64,000 nucleotides of DNA from DASSKA01 sp963839365 (GCA_963839365.1 CAWIUT010000001.1:1116001-1180000); one strand, 5' to 3'; positions 7,895-16,803 are shown, counted from the first letter of the stretch. Notes: generated by a model not told the origin, from the letters alone. Numbers and translations: made by a program.

Positions 7895-9463
7895 CTACGG
7901 CGGCCCGTCCCCGTCCTGCCGGAGGGCGGCCACCTGCAGCCGCACCGCAAGCGTGACGGTGGGGTCCGAGAGGTCCAGCTCGACCAGCTCGCCGATGCGC
8001 CGCATCCGGTGCCGCAGCGTGTTCGGGTGCACGTGCAGCGCGGCCGCAGCCCGCGACGGCTCCCCGAGGTGGGCCAGCCACGCCGCCAGCGTCTCCACGT
8101 AGGCGCTGCCCCGTTCGCGGTCCGCCTGCACCAGCACCCCCACCGGCCCCCAGTACTGCGCCTCGCCCAGCCGGGCGGTGCTCCGCGCCACCGCCAGTGC
8201 CGCCCAGGAGTCCTCGAACGTCCCGACCGCCTCCCCCCGGCGGCGCAGCAGGCGCAGCGTCTCGGCGGCCTCCGACCTGGAACGCGGCAGCTCGGCCGGG
8301 GACCGCACCGGCGAGCCCACCGCCGCGGCCACCGTTCCCTCCGCCCGGTGCATCGCCGACACCACCGAGCGCAGCCAGTGCCACGATCCGGGGCCGACGC
8401 CGCCGAGCACGGCGTGCACCAGGCCGTCCACGTCGGCGAGCACTGGGTCGGCCCAGCCGTTGCGGCGCAGCGTGGTCACCCACAGATCGACCCGCTGGGC
8501 CAGGTCGGCCGACGGCGAGGGCGCGGCCAGCGCAGCCACCCGCCACGGCGGGTCCGGCAGCCGCAACCGCGCCGCGTCACCGGTGGCCTCGGCGGCGGAC
8601 GCTCCGGCGAGCAGCCGGCGCAACCGCTCCACGGTGTCCCGGCGGGCCACGTCGGCCTGGGCGCGCAGCCGGAGCAGGTGCAGGGCGAGCACCGAGGCGG
8701 CATTGCTCAGCTCGGCGGTCACGTGCGCGGGCACCGGACCGTGCACCACCGCCCAGATCGACCCCAGCCACTCCTCCCCGACGCGCACCGGCACCACCAG
8801 CCGGGGCAGGGTGCCGTCCGGGCCGGCCGGCACCAGGAACGGTTCGCGGGCCCGGGCCAGGGTGCGGAACACGCCCTGCGCGCGCAGCCGGTCGAGCACC
8901 TCCGGCGGCACCCGACGGCCGACGATGGTCGACACCCGGGCGGGGTCGGTGCTCGCCTGCCCGGAGGAGTAGGCCAGCACCCGCGACCGGTGGTCCTCGA
9001 TGGTGACCGGGGCGTCCACGATCGCGGCCACCGCGTCGGCGACCGCGAACAGGTCGTGGTGCACTGCGGCGTCCCCCGCCGAGGGCGCGTCGGGCGCGGC
9101 CGCCCGGTCGACGACGCCCCGCAGCATCCACACCAGGTGTGCCCAGGAGGTCTCGGGACGCACGGTGGCGAGCAGCAGGCCGGCGGCCCGGGCGGTCCGC
9201 GCGACGTCCGGGGTCTGCACCGTCGTACTCCGCAGGACCACCCCTGAGGCGTCCGACTCCGCGCACCGCGTGACCAGCGCGGCTGCCTGCTCGACCGGGC
9301 AGCCGGCACCCAGCACCAGGTCACCGGCCTGGCCCACCGCGGCGGCGCCGGGCTCGGCCAGGAACACGTCGGTGACCTCCCGGCGGTCCCCAGGCACCAG
9401 CACCTCGAACGTGGAGGGGCCGATCGCGGTGACCAGCTCGTGGGCGGACAGCACGCCGCGCAT
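7895..9463 (-). CDS. PucR-family transcriptional regulator
   Basis: A 522-residue regulator. The N-terminal third is the PucR sensory domain, followed by a GAF/linker region with GGDEF-like context, and the last about 60 residues form the PucR C-terminal helix-turn-helix (AAAALHVHPNTLRHRMRRIG). Such proteins control catabolism of purines, amino acids or amines. The ATG at 9463 opens with MRGVLSAHELV, typical of the family. The gene is divergent from a D-amino-acid dehydrogenase across an 87-base gap that contains a palindrome, so it probably controls that gene and itself (inference). Confidence 0.88.
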   Translation of the reverse strand: MRGVLSAHELVTAIGPSTFEVLVPGDRREVTDVFLAEPGAAAVGQAGDLVLGAGCPVEQAAALVTRCAESDASGVVLRSTTVQTPDVARTARAAGLLLATVRPETSWAHLVWMLRGVVDRAAAPDAPSAGDAAVHHDLFAVADAVAAIVDAPVTIEDHRSRVLAYSSGQASTDPARVSTIVGRRVPPEVLDRLRAQGVFRTLARAREPFLVPAGPDGTLPRLVVPVRVGEEWLGSIWAVVHGPVPAHVTAELSNAASVLALHLLRLRAQADVARRDTVERLRRLLAGASAAEATGDAARLRLPDPPWRVAALAAPSPSADLAQRVDLWVTTLRRNGWADPVLADVDGLVHAVLGGVGPGSWHWLRSVVSAMHRAEGTVAAAVGSPVRSPAELPRSRSEAAETLRLLRRRGEAVGTFEDSWAALAVARSTARLGEAQYWGPVGVLVQADRERGSAYVETLAAWLAHLGEPSRAAAALHVHPNTLRHRMRRIGELVELDLSDPTVTLAVRLQVAALRQDGDGPP

Positions 9464-9476
9464 TCTGCCGGAACGT

Positions 9477-9491
9477 TGTGCCCGAAGCACA
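9477..9491. promoter_or_regulatory. candidate operator between pucR-type gene and dadA-type gene
   Basis: A perfect inverted repeat TGTGC-CCGAA-GCACA lies in the divergent intergenic region, 13 bases from the PucR start. A CAATACTG that could serve as a -10 element for the dehydrogenase lies about 30 bases further on. The position fits a shared operator. Binding by PucR is inference. Confidence 0.45.
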
Positions 9492-9550
9492 GCCGTTCGC
9501 GACAATACTGTGTCTCTACCACCATGTCTGCCGCGGCCGGCTCCGGGACG

Positions 9551-10807
9551 ATGGACGGCATGACCGCTTCCCAGCCCCGCAAGGTGGCCGTGGTCGGTGC
9601 CGGCATGGTCGGCCTGGCGACGGCGTGGTTCCTCCAGGAGAAGGGGGTCGAGGTGACGGTGCTGGACCGCACCGGTGTGGCCGCCGGCTCCTCGTGGGGG
9701 AACGCCGGCTGGCTGACCCCGGGCCTGGCGACCCCGCTGCCCGAGCCGGCGGTGCTGCGCTACGGCGTCCGGGCCGTGCTCAGCCCGTCCTCCCCGGTGT
9801 ACGTTCCGCCGACCGGCAACCCGCGGCTGCTGTCGTTCCTGGCCCGGTTCGCCCGCAACAGCACCGCCGCGCGGTGGCTGCGCGCCATGCAGGCGCTGGT
9901 GCCGATCAACAGCGAGGCGCTCGACGCGTACGACGCGCTGGTGGCCGGCGGCGTGGACGCACCGACCCACGAGGCGAAGTCCTTCCTCGCCGCCTACCGT
10001 TCACCAGCGGAGCGGACCACCCTGCTCGAGGAGATCGAGCAGATCCACCGGGCCGGCCAGGACATCGAGTACGACGTGCTCACCGGTGCCGAGGCTCGCG
10101 AGGTGGAGCCGTCCCTGTCCGACGCGGTGGGCGCCGCGATCCGGCTGCACGACCAGCGGTTCGTCAACCCGGGCGCCTACGTGCACGCGCTGGCCGACGC
10201 GGTCTGGACCCGCGGTGCCCAGCTGCGCAACGGCACGACCGTCACCGGGGTCCGGGAGGCAGGCGCCGGCGTCGAGGTCACCACCCCGGCCGGCACCGAG
10301 ACGTTCGACGCCGTGGTGCTGGCCACCGGCGCGTGGCTGGGCGACCTGGCCCGCACCTTCGGGGTACGCACACCGGTGCAGGCCGGCCGCGGCTACAGCT
10401 TCAGCGTGCCGATCGAGCACGTTCCGGCCGGCCCGGTGTACTTCCCGGCCCAACGGGTCGCCTGCACGCCGATCGGAGACCGGCTGCGGGTGGCCGGGAT
10501 GATGGAGTTCCGGGCGCCGGACGCGCCACTGGACCCGCGCCGGGTCCGCGCCATCACCGACGCGACCCGGCCACTGCTGCGCCACGCCGACCTCGACGCG
10601 CGCACCGACGAATGGGTCGGGGCCCGGCCCTGCACACCGGACGGGCTGCCGCTGGTCGGCGCCACCCGCTCCCCCCGGGTGTTCGCCGCCGGCGGGCACG
10701 GCATGTGGGGCATCACGTTGGGGCCGGCCACCGGACGGCTGCTCGCCGAGAAGATCACCACCGGGGTGACGCCCGCCGCGCTGGCACCCTTCGACCCGCT
10801 GCGCTGA
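9551..10807 (+). CDS. FAD-dependent D-amino-acid dehydrogenase (DadA-like)
   Basis: A 418-residue DAO-family flavoenzyme. The N-terminal Rossmann dinucleotide motif is VVGAGMVGLATAW followed by the acidic end of beta-2 (VTVLDR), and the C-terminal FAD block is FAAGGHGMWGITLGPATGRL. The GSSWGNAGWLTPG block near residue 50 matches the DadA subgroup, which oxidatively deaminates D-amino acids to keto acids. The start could be ATG 9551 or ATG 9560; neither has a strong ribosome site. Divergence from a PucR regulator suggests inducible amino-acid or amine catabolism. Another deaminating oxidase of the family is possible. Confidence 0.85.
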   Translation: MDGMTASQPRKVAVVGAGMVGLATAWFLQEKGVEVTVLDRTGVAAGSSWGNAGWLTPGLATPLPEPAVLRYGVRAVLSPSSPVYVPPTGNPRLLSFLARFARNSTAARWLRAMQALVPINSEALDAYDALVAGGVDAPTHEAKSFLAAYRSPAERTTLLEEIEQIHRAGQDIEYDVLTGAEAREVEPSLSDAVGAAIRLHDQRFVNPGAYVHALADAVWTRGAQLRNGTTVTGVREAGAGVEVTTPAGTETFDAVVLATGAWLGDLARTFGVRTPVQAGRGYSFSVPIEHVPAGPVYFPAQRVACTPIGDRLRVAGMMEFRAPDAPLDPRRVRAITDATRPLLRHADLDARTDEWVGARPCTPDGLPLVGATRSPRVFAAGGHGMWGITLGPATGRLLAEKITTGVTPAALAPFDPLR

Positions 10808-10840
10808 GCGGCGGGCGGGACCGTCGTACCCCCGGGCCCG

Positions 10841-11344
10841 TCAGGGCTTGTGCTCCTCGATGTACTCCTCGGGATCCTTGTCGGAGCTGTCCACTCCCCG
10901 ACCGCCGGCGTGCTTCTGGTTGTAGTCCACCCACCGGTTCCCGATCTCCTCGCGCACGTCCTCGGGGGCGTGGGCGCGGAAGTCGGCAAGCGCACCGCGC
11001 TCCTCCTCCCCCATGTGGTCGGAGTTCTCCTCGCGAGCCTTGCTCACCGCCTCCCACCAGGCGTCGCTGCCGGGCTCGGTGCTCGCGGCGTCGCGCACCG
11101 CGTCCCGGATGTCGTTGTGGTCGTCGATCGCGTCGTCGGTCTCGTCCTCCGCGCGCTGCCCGCGGGCGAGCAGCTCGGGGTAGAAGATGGTCTCCTCGGC
11201 CGCCGCGTGCCGCTCGAGCAGCTCGGCCAGCGGGTCCCAGAGCCGCTTCAGTGTCTCGGGTTCCTCGCGGTGCTCGTCGAGCTCGGCGAACCGCCGGCGG
11301 AACGTCTCGTGCTCGTCCAGGATCAGGTCACAGATGTCGGGCAT
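10841..11344 (-). CDS. hemerythrin-domain protein
   Basis: A 167-residue four-helix protein with the di-iron ligand pattern H12, H46-xxx-E50, H76 and H110 followed by acidic residues, as in bacterial hemerythrin HHE proteins that sense or bind O2, NO or peroxides. The ATG at 11344 has an AAAGGAG ribosome site. A SigB/SigF-like promoter lies just upstream (11369-11393), which fits a general stress gene. The C-terminus (KHAGGRGVDSSDKDPEEY) is acidic and probably disordered. It is convergent with the dehydrogenase, 33 bases away. Confidence 0.88.
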   Translation of the reverse strand: MPDICDLILDEHETFRRRFAELDEHREEPETLKRLWDPLAELLERHAAAEETIFYPELLARGQRAEDETDDAIDDHNDIRDAVRDAASTEPGSDAWWEAVSKAREENSDHMGEEERGALADFRAHAPEDVREEIGNRWVDYNQKHAGGRGVDSSDKDPEEYIEEHKP

Positions 11345-11368
11345 GGGGCTCCTTTCACACTGGCTCTG

Positions 11369-11393
11369 ATACCCCCGCCGCCACTCACAAAAC
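11369..11393 (-). promoter_or_regulatory. SigB/SigF-type promoter of the hemerythrin gene
   Basis: Read on the minus strand, GTTT (11390-11393) is followed after exactly 15 bases by GGGTAT (11369-11374). This matches the consensus known for actinobacterial SigB/SigF-family sigma factors. A start site about 7 bases downstream leaves a short leader carrying AAAGGAG before the ATG at 11344. Confidence 0.65.
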
Positions 11394-11408
11394 GACGTCT
11401 CAGAGCCA

Positions 11409-11777
11409 TCACAGCCACACGACAAGGGCCCAGCCGGCGGCGACGGCCGCCAGCCCGGCGGCCAGGCTGCCGACCGCGTTCACCAGGGCCTCCAGCACCG
11501 AGCCTTCCTCGAACAGCCGCACGGTCTCGAAGCCGAAGGTGGAGAAGGTGGTCAGCGCGCCGCAGAATCCGGTGCCGGCCAGCGCCATCAGCCAGGACGG
11601 TGCCCCGGCCACGGACACCGCGGCCCCCACCACCCCCAGCATGAAGCTGCCGGCCACGTTCACCGTGAGCGTCCCCCACGGCAGGACACTGTCGTGCCTG
11701 GACTGGACCAGGAGGTCGGTCAGGTAGCGCAGCGGAGCACCCACGGCCCCACCGAGCAGCACGAGCACGACGGTCAT
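11409..11777 (-). CDS. crcB: fluoride ion channel CrcB/Fluc
   Basis: A small membrane protein of 122 residues with four hydrophobic helices. Family motifs are GGAVGAPLRYLTD at the start, GTLTVNVAGSFMLG in helix 2 and GFCGALTTFSTFGFE in helix 3, with the polar and Phe residues that line the fluoride path. It works as a dual-topology dimer. ATG 11777 is preferred over ATG 11786 because the AGGAG site is too close to the latter. Many actinobacteria have two crcB genes in tandem, but only one is seen here. No fluoride riboswitch is recognisable upstream. Confidence 0.9.
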   Translation of the reverse strand: MTVVLVLLGGAVGAPLRYLTDLLVQSRHDSVLPWGTLTVNVAGSFMLGVVGAAVSVAGAPSWLMALAGTGFCGALTTFSTFGFETVRLFEEGSVLEALVNAVGSLAAGLAAVAAGWALVVWL

Positions 11778-12077
11778 CCGGGCCATTCTCCTCGGCGAGA
11801 CCGCCGGGCGCGAGCCGGGCGCCAGGCCAGCACGGCGCCGGAGGAGGAGCATGACGATTCCGCAACGAAAAACGTACCTTTGGCGAAGTTGGGTGACGGA
11901 TCCGGTTGCCCTCGTGGTTCGGCACTGCTGTAATAGTTGCCAACTCGGCCTGCTTGGGGGGTTCGCATCGGCCCGCGCCCTGGCCTCGCGCCGTCGGGCC
12001 GCCGCCGCCCTCGCCACGACGGCAGCCCGCAGCGCAAGATGTTCGCATCCGCTGAACACGAAGGGAACGCGAAACCG

Positions 12078-13376
12078 ATGTCTTCGAATCACCCTCCCGA
12101 GTCGCCGCAGGTGGATCCCGCACTGCTGCGAGGCCTCACCCAGTCCCGGCACAGCCGCCGCGACCTCCTCCGGCTGATGGGGATGGGGGCCGGCGCGGTC
12201 GGCGCCGGCAGCCTGCTGTCCGCGTGCGGCGTGTCCGGCCAGTCCCCCAGCGCCGGGTCGAGCCCGAGCAGCAGCAAGGCGGTCGCCGACGCGGCCGTGG
12301 CGTACTGGAAGGACAAGAAGAAGACCGGCCAGGTCAACTGGGCGAACTGGCCGCTGTACATCGACACCGCCGGCAAGGGCAACCACCCCTCGATCAACCA
12401 GTTCGAGAAGCAGTACGGCATCAAGGTCGACTACAGCGAGGTCATCCAGGACAACCCGTCCTTCTTCGCCACCATCCGGCCCACCCTGCAGGCCGGGCAG
12501 TACACCGGCTACGACACCGCGGTGATCTCCGACGGCCAGATCCTGACCGAGCTGATGCAGCTGGGCTACCTGGTCCCGCTGGACCAGAGCCGGTTGAGCA
12601 ACTTCAAGAAGTACGCCGGCGCCAAGTTCCGCAACCCCGACTATGACCCGGGCAACAAGTACACGATCCCCTGGCAGGCGGGCTTCACCGGGCTCGCCTA
12701 CAACCCGGAGAAGGTCGGCGGGGAGATCAACAGCTTCCAGGACCTGCTCAACCCCAAGTACAAGGGCAAGATCGGCATGTTCGCCGACGCCAGCGAGCTG
12801 GGCAACGCCGGCATGTTCGCGCTGGGCATCGACGCCACCAACTCCACCCCCTCGGACTGGAAGAAGGCCGCTGCCTGGCTGGAGAAGGTCAAGCCGAACG
12901 TGCGCAAGTACTACGAGCAGGACTACGTGCACGCGCTGGTCACCGGCGACATCTGGATCAGCCAGGCGTGGTCGGGCGACATCTTCCAGAGCAACCTGTC
13001 GGGCTCGAAGCTGAAGTTCGTGATCCCCAAGGAGGGTGGCCTGCTCTGGACCGACAACTTCTTGATCCTCAAGGGCGCCCAGAACCCGGTCGACGCGATG
13101 ATGCTGATGGACTACTACTACCAGCCGGACAAGGCCGCCGAGGTCGCCGAGTGGGTCAACTACATCACTCCGGTGCCGAGCTCGAAGCAGAACGTGCTCC
13201 AGGACGCCAAACAGGCCAAGAAGCCCAGCGACGCGAAGTACCTCAGGCAGGTCGCGGACAGCTACGCGGTGTTCCCCACCGACAAGACCTACTCCCAGGT
13301 CTCGACGGGGCGGACCCTCAAGGTCCAGGAGATCCAGCCCTGGAACAACATCTTCGACCCCATCTACCAGTCATGA
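12078..13376 (+). CDS. potD: polyamine-type ABC transporter substrate-binding lipoprotein
   Basis: A 432-residue periplasmic-type binding protein of the spermidine/putrescine family. The N-terminus has a twin-arginine-like stretch SRRDLLRL (26-33), a hydrophobic segment and the lipobox LSAC with Cys50, so it is probably a membrane-anchored lipoprotein. Family blocks such as NWPLYID, YDTAVISDGQ and NDF-like NFLILKGAQNPVDAM are seen. The ATG at 12078 follows GAAGGGA. It is the first gene of a four-gene operon and overlaps potA by 4 bases. The ligand could be spermidine, putrescine or another cationic compound. Confidence 0.88.
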   Translation: MSSNHPPESPQVDPALLRGLTQSRHSRRDLLRLMGMGAGAVGAGSLLSACGVSGQSPSAGSSPSSSKAVADAAVAYWKDKKKTGQVNWANWPLYIDTAGKGNHPSINQFEKQYGIKVDYSEVIQDNPSFFATIRPTLQAGQYTGYDTAVISDGQILTELMQLGYLVPLDQSRLSNFKKYAGAKFRNPDYDPGNKYTIPWQAGFTGLAYNPEKVGGEINSFQDLLNPKYKGKIGMFADASELGNAGMFALGIDATNSTPSDWKKAAAWLEKVKPNVRKYYEQDYVHALVTGDIWISQAWSGDIFQSNLSGSKLKFVIPKEGGLLWTDNFLILKGAQNPVDAMMLMDYYYQPDKAAEVAEWVNYITPVPSSKQNVLQDAKQAKKPSDAKYLRQVADSYAVFPTDKTYSQVSTGRTLKVQEIQPWNNIFDPIYQS

Positions 13377-14548
13377 GCAGCACCATGCCCGACACCAGAG
13401 GGAGCGCGACCGCCGAAGTGAGCAGCACGAGCCAGGCTCAGCCGTCCGCCGCCATCACCCTGGTGGGGGTCGGCAAGGAGTACCTGTCCCGACGCGGGGA
13501 AGCCGTCCGCGCCGTCGACCACATCGACCTGACCATCGGCCAGGGGGAGTTCTTCTCCATGCTGGGCCCCTCTGGCTGCGGGAAGACCACGACGCTGCGC
13601 ATGATCGGTGGGTTCGAGGAGCCCACCGAGGGCCAGGTCCTGCTGTACGGCGACGACGTGACCAACACGCCCCCGAACCGGCGCGACGTGAACATGGTGT
13701 TCCAGAGCTATGCGCTCTTCCCGCACATGGACATCTTCGCGAACGTTGCCTTCGGTCTGCGGCGCACCAAGGTCCCCAAGGAGGAGATCACCAAGCGGGT
13801 CGAGGAGGCCCTCGAGCTCGTCGAGCTCGGTGGCTACGGCAAGCGCAAGCCGTCCCAGCTGTCCGGCGGGCAGCAGCAGCGGGTCGCGTTGGCCCGCGCG
13901 CTGGTGAACCACCCTCGCGCCCTGCTGCTCGACGAGCCGCTCGGCGCGTTGGACCTGAAGCTGCGCCAGACCATGCAGATCGAGCTCAAGCGGATCCAGC
14001 GCGAGGTCGGCATCACGTTCGTCTACGTCACCCACGACCAGGGCGAGGCCCTGACCATGTCGGACCGGGTGGCGGTGATGAACGGCGGCCACATCGAACA
14101 GCTCGGACCGCCGAAGGAGATCTACGAACGGCCCGCCACCAAGTTCACTGCCGGGTTCATCGGCACCTCGAACATCATCGCGGGCACGGTGGAGCGGATG
14201 GACGGCCACCTCGCCGTGCTCAGGATGCCCGGCGAGGGTCGGGTGATGGTGCCGGTGAACTCGCCGTCCGTCGGCGAGCAGATCGAGCTCACGGTCCGTC
14301 CGGAGAAGATCACACTGTGCGCCGAGCCGCCCGTGGAGGGCTGCGCGCTGCCGGGCACCGTCACCGAGGTGGTCTACCTGGGCACGTCGACGAACTTCAC
14401 GGTCACCACGGCGGACGGCACCGAGATGGTGGTGTTCGTGCAGAACTCGGCGAGCGCCGCAGGCGACCTCGATCGGGGTGACCCCGCCTGGCTGTGCTGG
14501 CCTTCCGAGCACGGCTACGCGCTGGGTGGATCGGGAAACCCGTCATGA
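13373..14548 (+). CDS. potA: polyamine-type ABC transporter ATP-binding protein
   Basis: A 391-residue ATPase of the importer. Walker A is GPSGCGKTT at 65-73, the signature is LSGGQQQRVALA, Walker B is ALLLDEPLGALD and the switch His is in VTHDQGEA. The C-terminal about 110 residues form a TOBE domain typical of PotA/MalK-type subunits. The first 25 residues are a Ser/Thr-rich extension before the ABC fold begins. It starts inside the potD stop (ATGA) and overlaps the next permease gene the same way, so the genes are translationally coupled. Confidence 0.93.
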   Translation: MSSTMPDTRGSATAEVSSTSQAQPSAAITLVGVGKEYLSRRGEAVRAVDHIDLTIGQGEFFSMLGPSGCGKTTTLRMIGGFEEPTEGQVLLYGDDVTNTPPNRRDVNMVFQSYALFPHMDIFANVAFGLRRTKVPKEEITKRVEEALELVELGGYGKRKPSQLSGGQQQRVALARALVNHPRALLLDEPLGALDLKLRQTMQIELKRIQREVGITFVYVTHDQGEALTMSDRVAVMNGGHIEQLGPPKEIYERPATKFTAGFIGTSNIIAGTVERMDGHLAVLRMPGEGRVMVPVNSPSVGEQIELTVRPEKITLCAEPPVEGCALPGTVTEVVYLGTSTNFTVTTADGTEMVVFVQNSASAAGDLDRGDPAWLCWPSEHGYALGGSGNPS

Positions 14549-15411
14549 GGCGCCGTCTCAGCGCGGCGCTCACGCCGTACGCCCTGATCTTCCCGGGTGG
14601 CATCTGGATCGCGATCTTCTTCGTGGTGCCGATCGTGGCCATGCTGTCGCTGTCCACGATGAGCGGGAACCTGCTGACCGGGTTCGCGCAGACCTTCGAC
14701 ATCGGCAACTACGCCAGCGTGCTCTCGCAGTACCACACCCAGTTCATCCGGTCGGTGGTCTACGGCGTGATCGCCACGGTGGCCGTGATCGCCATCAGCT
14801 ACCCGATGGCCTACTGGATCTCGTTGTACGGCGGGTCGCGCAAGCCGACGTACCTGTTCCTGCTGCTGCTGCCGTTCTTCGTCACCTTCGTTCTGCGTAG
14901 CCTGTCGTGGGAGTTCCTGCTCTCCGACCAGGGCCTGCTCCTGGGACCGCTGCACAACGCCGGGCTCATCCCCACGGACTTCCACATCATGGCCACCTCG
15001 TTCGCGGTGGTCTCCGGGCTCACGTACTACTCGGTGCCGTTCATGGTGCTGCCGATCTACGTCGCGCTGGAGCGCATCAACCGCGAGGTGCTGGAGGCGG
15101 CGAGCGATCTGTACGCCAACAAGGTGCAGACCTTCCTGAAGGTGGTGCTGCCGCTCTCGCTGCCCGGCGTGTTCGCCGGGGTGCTGCTCACGTTCGTCCC
15201 CGTCACCTCGGACTACGTCAGCGCCCAGATCCTGGGCGGCACCGGCCAGGTGATGATCGGCAACATCATCGAGACGCTGTACATCCAGAACAGCGAGTAC
15301 CCGCAGGCGGCGGCACTGTCCTTCCTCCTGATGGCCGCGCTGCTGCTCGGCATCTTCGCCTATGCGCGGGCGCTGGGCACCGAGGACGTCCTGGAGGTGA
15401 GCGCGGCGTGA
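14545..15411 (+). CDS. potB: polyamine-type ABC transporter permease (first)
   Basis: A 288-residue inner-membrane permease with six hydrophobic segments and the cytoplasmic EAA loop EAASDLYANKVQTF, which docks on the ATPase. It starts in an ATGA overlap with potA and ends in a GTGA overlap with potC. It resembles the PotB/ModB type of binding-protein-dependent permease. It pairs with PotC to form the translocation channel. Confidence 0.9.
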   Translation: MRRRLSAALTPYALIFPGGIWIAIFFVVPIVAMLSLSTMSGNLLTGFAQTFDIGNYASVLSQYHTQFIRSVVYGVIATVAVIAISYPMAYWISLYGGSRKPTYLFLLLLPFFVTFVLRSLSWEFLLSDQGLLLGPLHNAGLIPTDFHIMATSFAVVSGLTYYSVPFMVLPIYVALERINREVLEAASDLYANKVQTFLKVVLPLSLPGVFAGVLLTFVPVTSDYVSAQILGGTGQVMIGNIIETLYIQNSEYPQAAALSFLLMAALLLGIFAYARALGTEDVLEVSAA

Positions 15412-16250
15412 CCACCTTGGCCCCGTCCCGGGAGCAGGTGCCGTCGACCAGCGAGCCGAGGCGTCGCCGCAAGCCACGCCGCCGGGGCAGGCTGCTGCAC
15501 GGCTACACCTGGCTGGTCCTGCTGTGGATGTTCCTGCCGATCGTGGTGATGGCCGCGTTCGGGTTCAACAACACGCACAGCCGCTACAACTTCACCTGGC
15601 AGGGCTTCACCCTGCGCTGGTGGCAGAACGTGTTCGCGATCCCGAACCTGACCCAGTCCCTGGTGAACTCGTTCACCATCGCGGTGATCGTGATGGTGTT
15701 CTCGGTGGTGCTGGGCACCCCGATGGGCATCGCACTGGGGCGGTACCGGTTCCGCGGCCACGGGCTCACCGACCTGGTGCTGTTCGCCAACATCGCGGCG
15801 CCCGAGATCGGGCTGGGTGCGGCACTGCTGTCGCTCTACATCGCGATGGGCCTGCCGCGCGGCTACTGGACCATCGTGATCGCGCACATCATGTTCTGCA
15901 TCCCGTTCGTGGCGATCACCGTGCGGGCCAGGATGTCCGGGTTCGACACCTCGCTGGAGGAGGCGGCCCGTGACCTGGGGGCCGGCCCGTTCACGACCTT
16001 CCGCCTGGTCACGCTGCCGATGATCCTCCCCGGAGTCGTCGCCGGTGCGCTGCTCTCGTTCGCGCTGTCGATCGACGACTTCATCATCACCGAGTTCACC
16101 GCCGGTCAGACGCTCACCTTCCCGCTGTGGATCTGGGGCGCGAGCCGGTTGGGCATCCCGCCGCAGGCGGACGTGATGGGCACGATCATCTTCGTGGTCG
16201 GTGCGGCGCTCGCCGGGGCGGGCGGGCTGATGGCTCGCCGCCGGGAGTAG
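15408..16250 (+). CDS. potC: polyamine-type ABC transporter permease (second)
   Basis: A 280-residue permease with a basic N-terminal leader (RRRRKPRRRGR near 20-30) that should stay in the cytoplasm, six hydrophobic segments and the EAA loop EEAARDLGAGPFTTF. The SFALSIDDFIITEFTAG block is characteristic of PotC. The GTG start at 15408 overlaps the potB stop. It is the last gene of the operon and is followed 28 bases later by a strong hairpin terminator. Confidence 0.9.
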   Translation: MTTLAPSREQVPSTSEPRRRRKPRRRGRLLHGYTWLVLLWMFLPIVVMAAFGFNNTHSRYNFTWQGFTLRWWQNVFAIPNLTQSLVNSFTIAVIVMVFSVVLGTPMGIALGRYRFRGHGLTDLVLFANIAAPEIGLGAALLSLYIAMGLPRGYWTIVIAHIMFCIPFVAITVRARMSGFDTSLEEAARDLGAGPFTTFRLVTLPMILPGVVAGALLSFALSIDDFIITEFTAGQTLTFPLWIWGASRLGIPPQADVMGTIIFVVGAALAGAGGLMARRRE

Positions 16251-16278
16251 GCCCCGCCACCCGTCGTACTGGCCGAAC

Positions 16279-16325
16279 AGCGACCACCGGCGCCCCCGAC
16301 GACCAGTCGGAGCCCGGTGGTCGCT
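16279..16325 (+). terminator. terminator of the pot operon
   Basis: A perfect 12-base stem AGCGACCACCGG / CCGGTGGTCGCT encloses a second small stem CCGAC-N5-GTCGG. No T-tract follows, as is common in high-GC actinobacteria. It separates the pot operon from the STAS gene and its promoter. Confidence 0.7.
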
Positions 16326-16357
16326 GCACGTTCCGGACATTTTCGGTAGGAGCGGAT

Positions 16358-16382
16358 GTTTGAGGCCCGAGATGCCGGGTAT
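16358..16382 (+). promoter_or_regulatory. SigB/SigF-type promoter of the STAS gene
   Basis: GTTT at 16358-16361 is followed after 15 bases by GGGTAT at 16377-16382, the same architecture as the promoter before the hemerythrin gene. Transcription would start near 16389 and give a leader of about 30 bases before the GTG at 16420. Confidence 0.65.
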
Positions 16383-16419
16383 ACGCCAAAAGTTGTCCGA
16401 CTTGAAGGGACTGCTCGAC

Positions 16420-16803
16420 GTGAGCCTGAGCATTTCGCGCCGCATGGACAGAAGCGTTGCGGTGGTCGGCCTTGCCGGCGAGATGGACTATGCCAACGCC
16501 GGCCAGCTCACCACCGCGCTGCGCGGAGTTCTCGAGGAGGGCCACCGCGAGACCGTGCTGGACCTCGGACAGCTCGACTTCCTCGACTCCGGGGGGCTGG
16601 GCGCAGTGGTCGCCGGGTGGAAGGCAGCCAACGCGGCCGGCGGCTCGCTGCACCTGGTCTGCGACAGGAAGCACCTGCTCCAGCTGCTCGGCATCACCGG
16701 GCTGATCAACGTCTTCAACGTCCATCCGACGCTTGCGGCGTACTTCTCGGCGATCTCTCCGGCGGCAGACGACTCCTCTGCGAGCGTGCAGCAGGCCGGC
16801 TAG
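16420..16803 (+). CDS. STAS-domain anti-sigma factor antagonist (RsbV-like)
   Basis: A 127-residue STAS protein. In partner-switching systems such proteins free a SigB/SigF-type sigma factor by binding its anti-sigma kinase and are switched off by phosphorylation of a conserved Ser. Ser57 in FLDSGGLG is at that position. The GTG at 16420 is chosen because the protein then begins directly with the STAS fold and lies downstream of the predicted promoter; an ATG at 16372 in the same frame would lie inside the -35/-10 region. No sigma gene is adjacent; an RsbW-like kinase lies at 59.8 kb. Confidence 0.85.
   Translation: MSLSISRRMDRSVAVVGLAGEMDYANAGQLTTALRGVLEEGHRETVLDLGQLDFLDSGGLGAVVAGWKAANAAGGSLHLVCDRKHLLQLLGITGLINVFNVHPTLAAYFSAISPAADDSSASVQQAG

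Noticed and set aside
11778..11870. Fluoride riboswitch upstream of crcB
   Set aside because: No match to the crcB motif on the minus strand in the expected leader.
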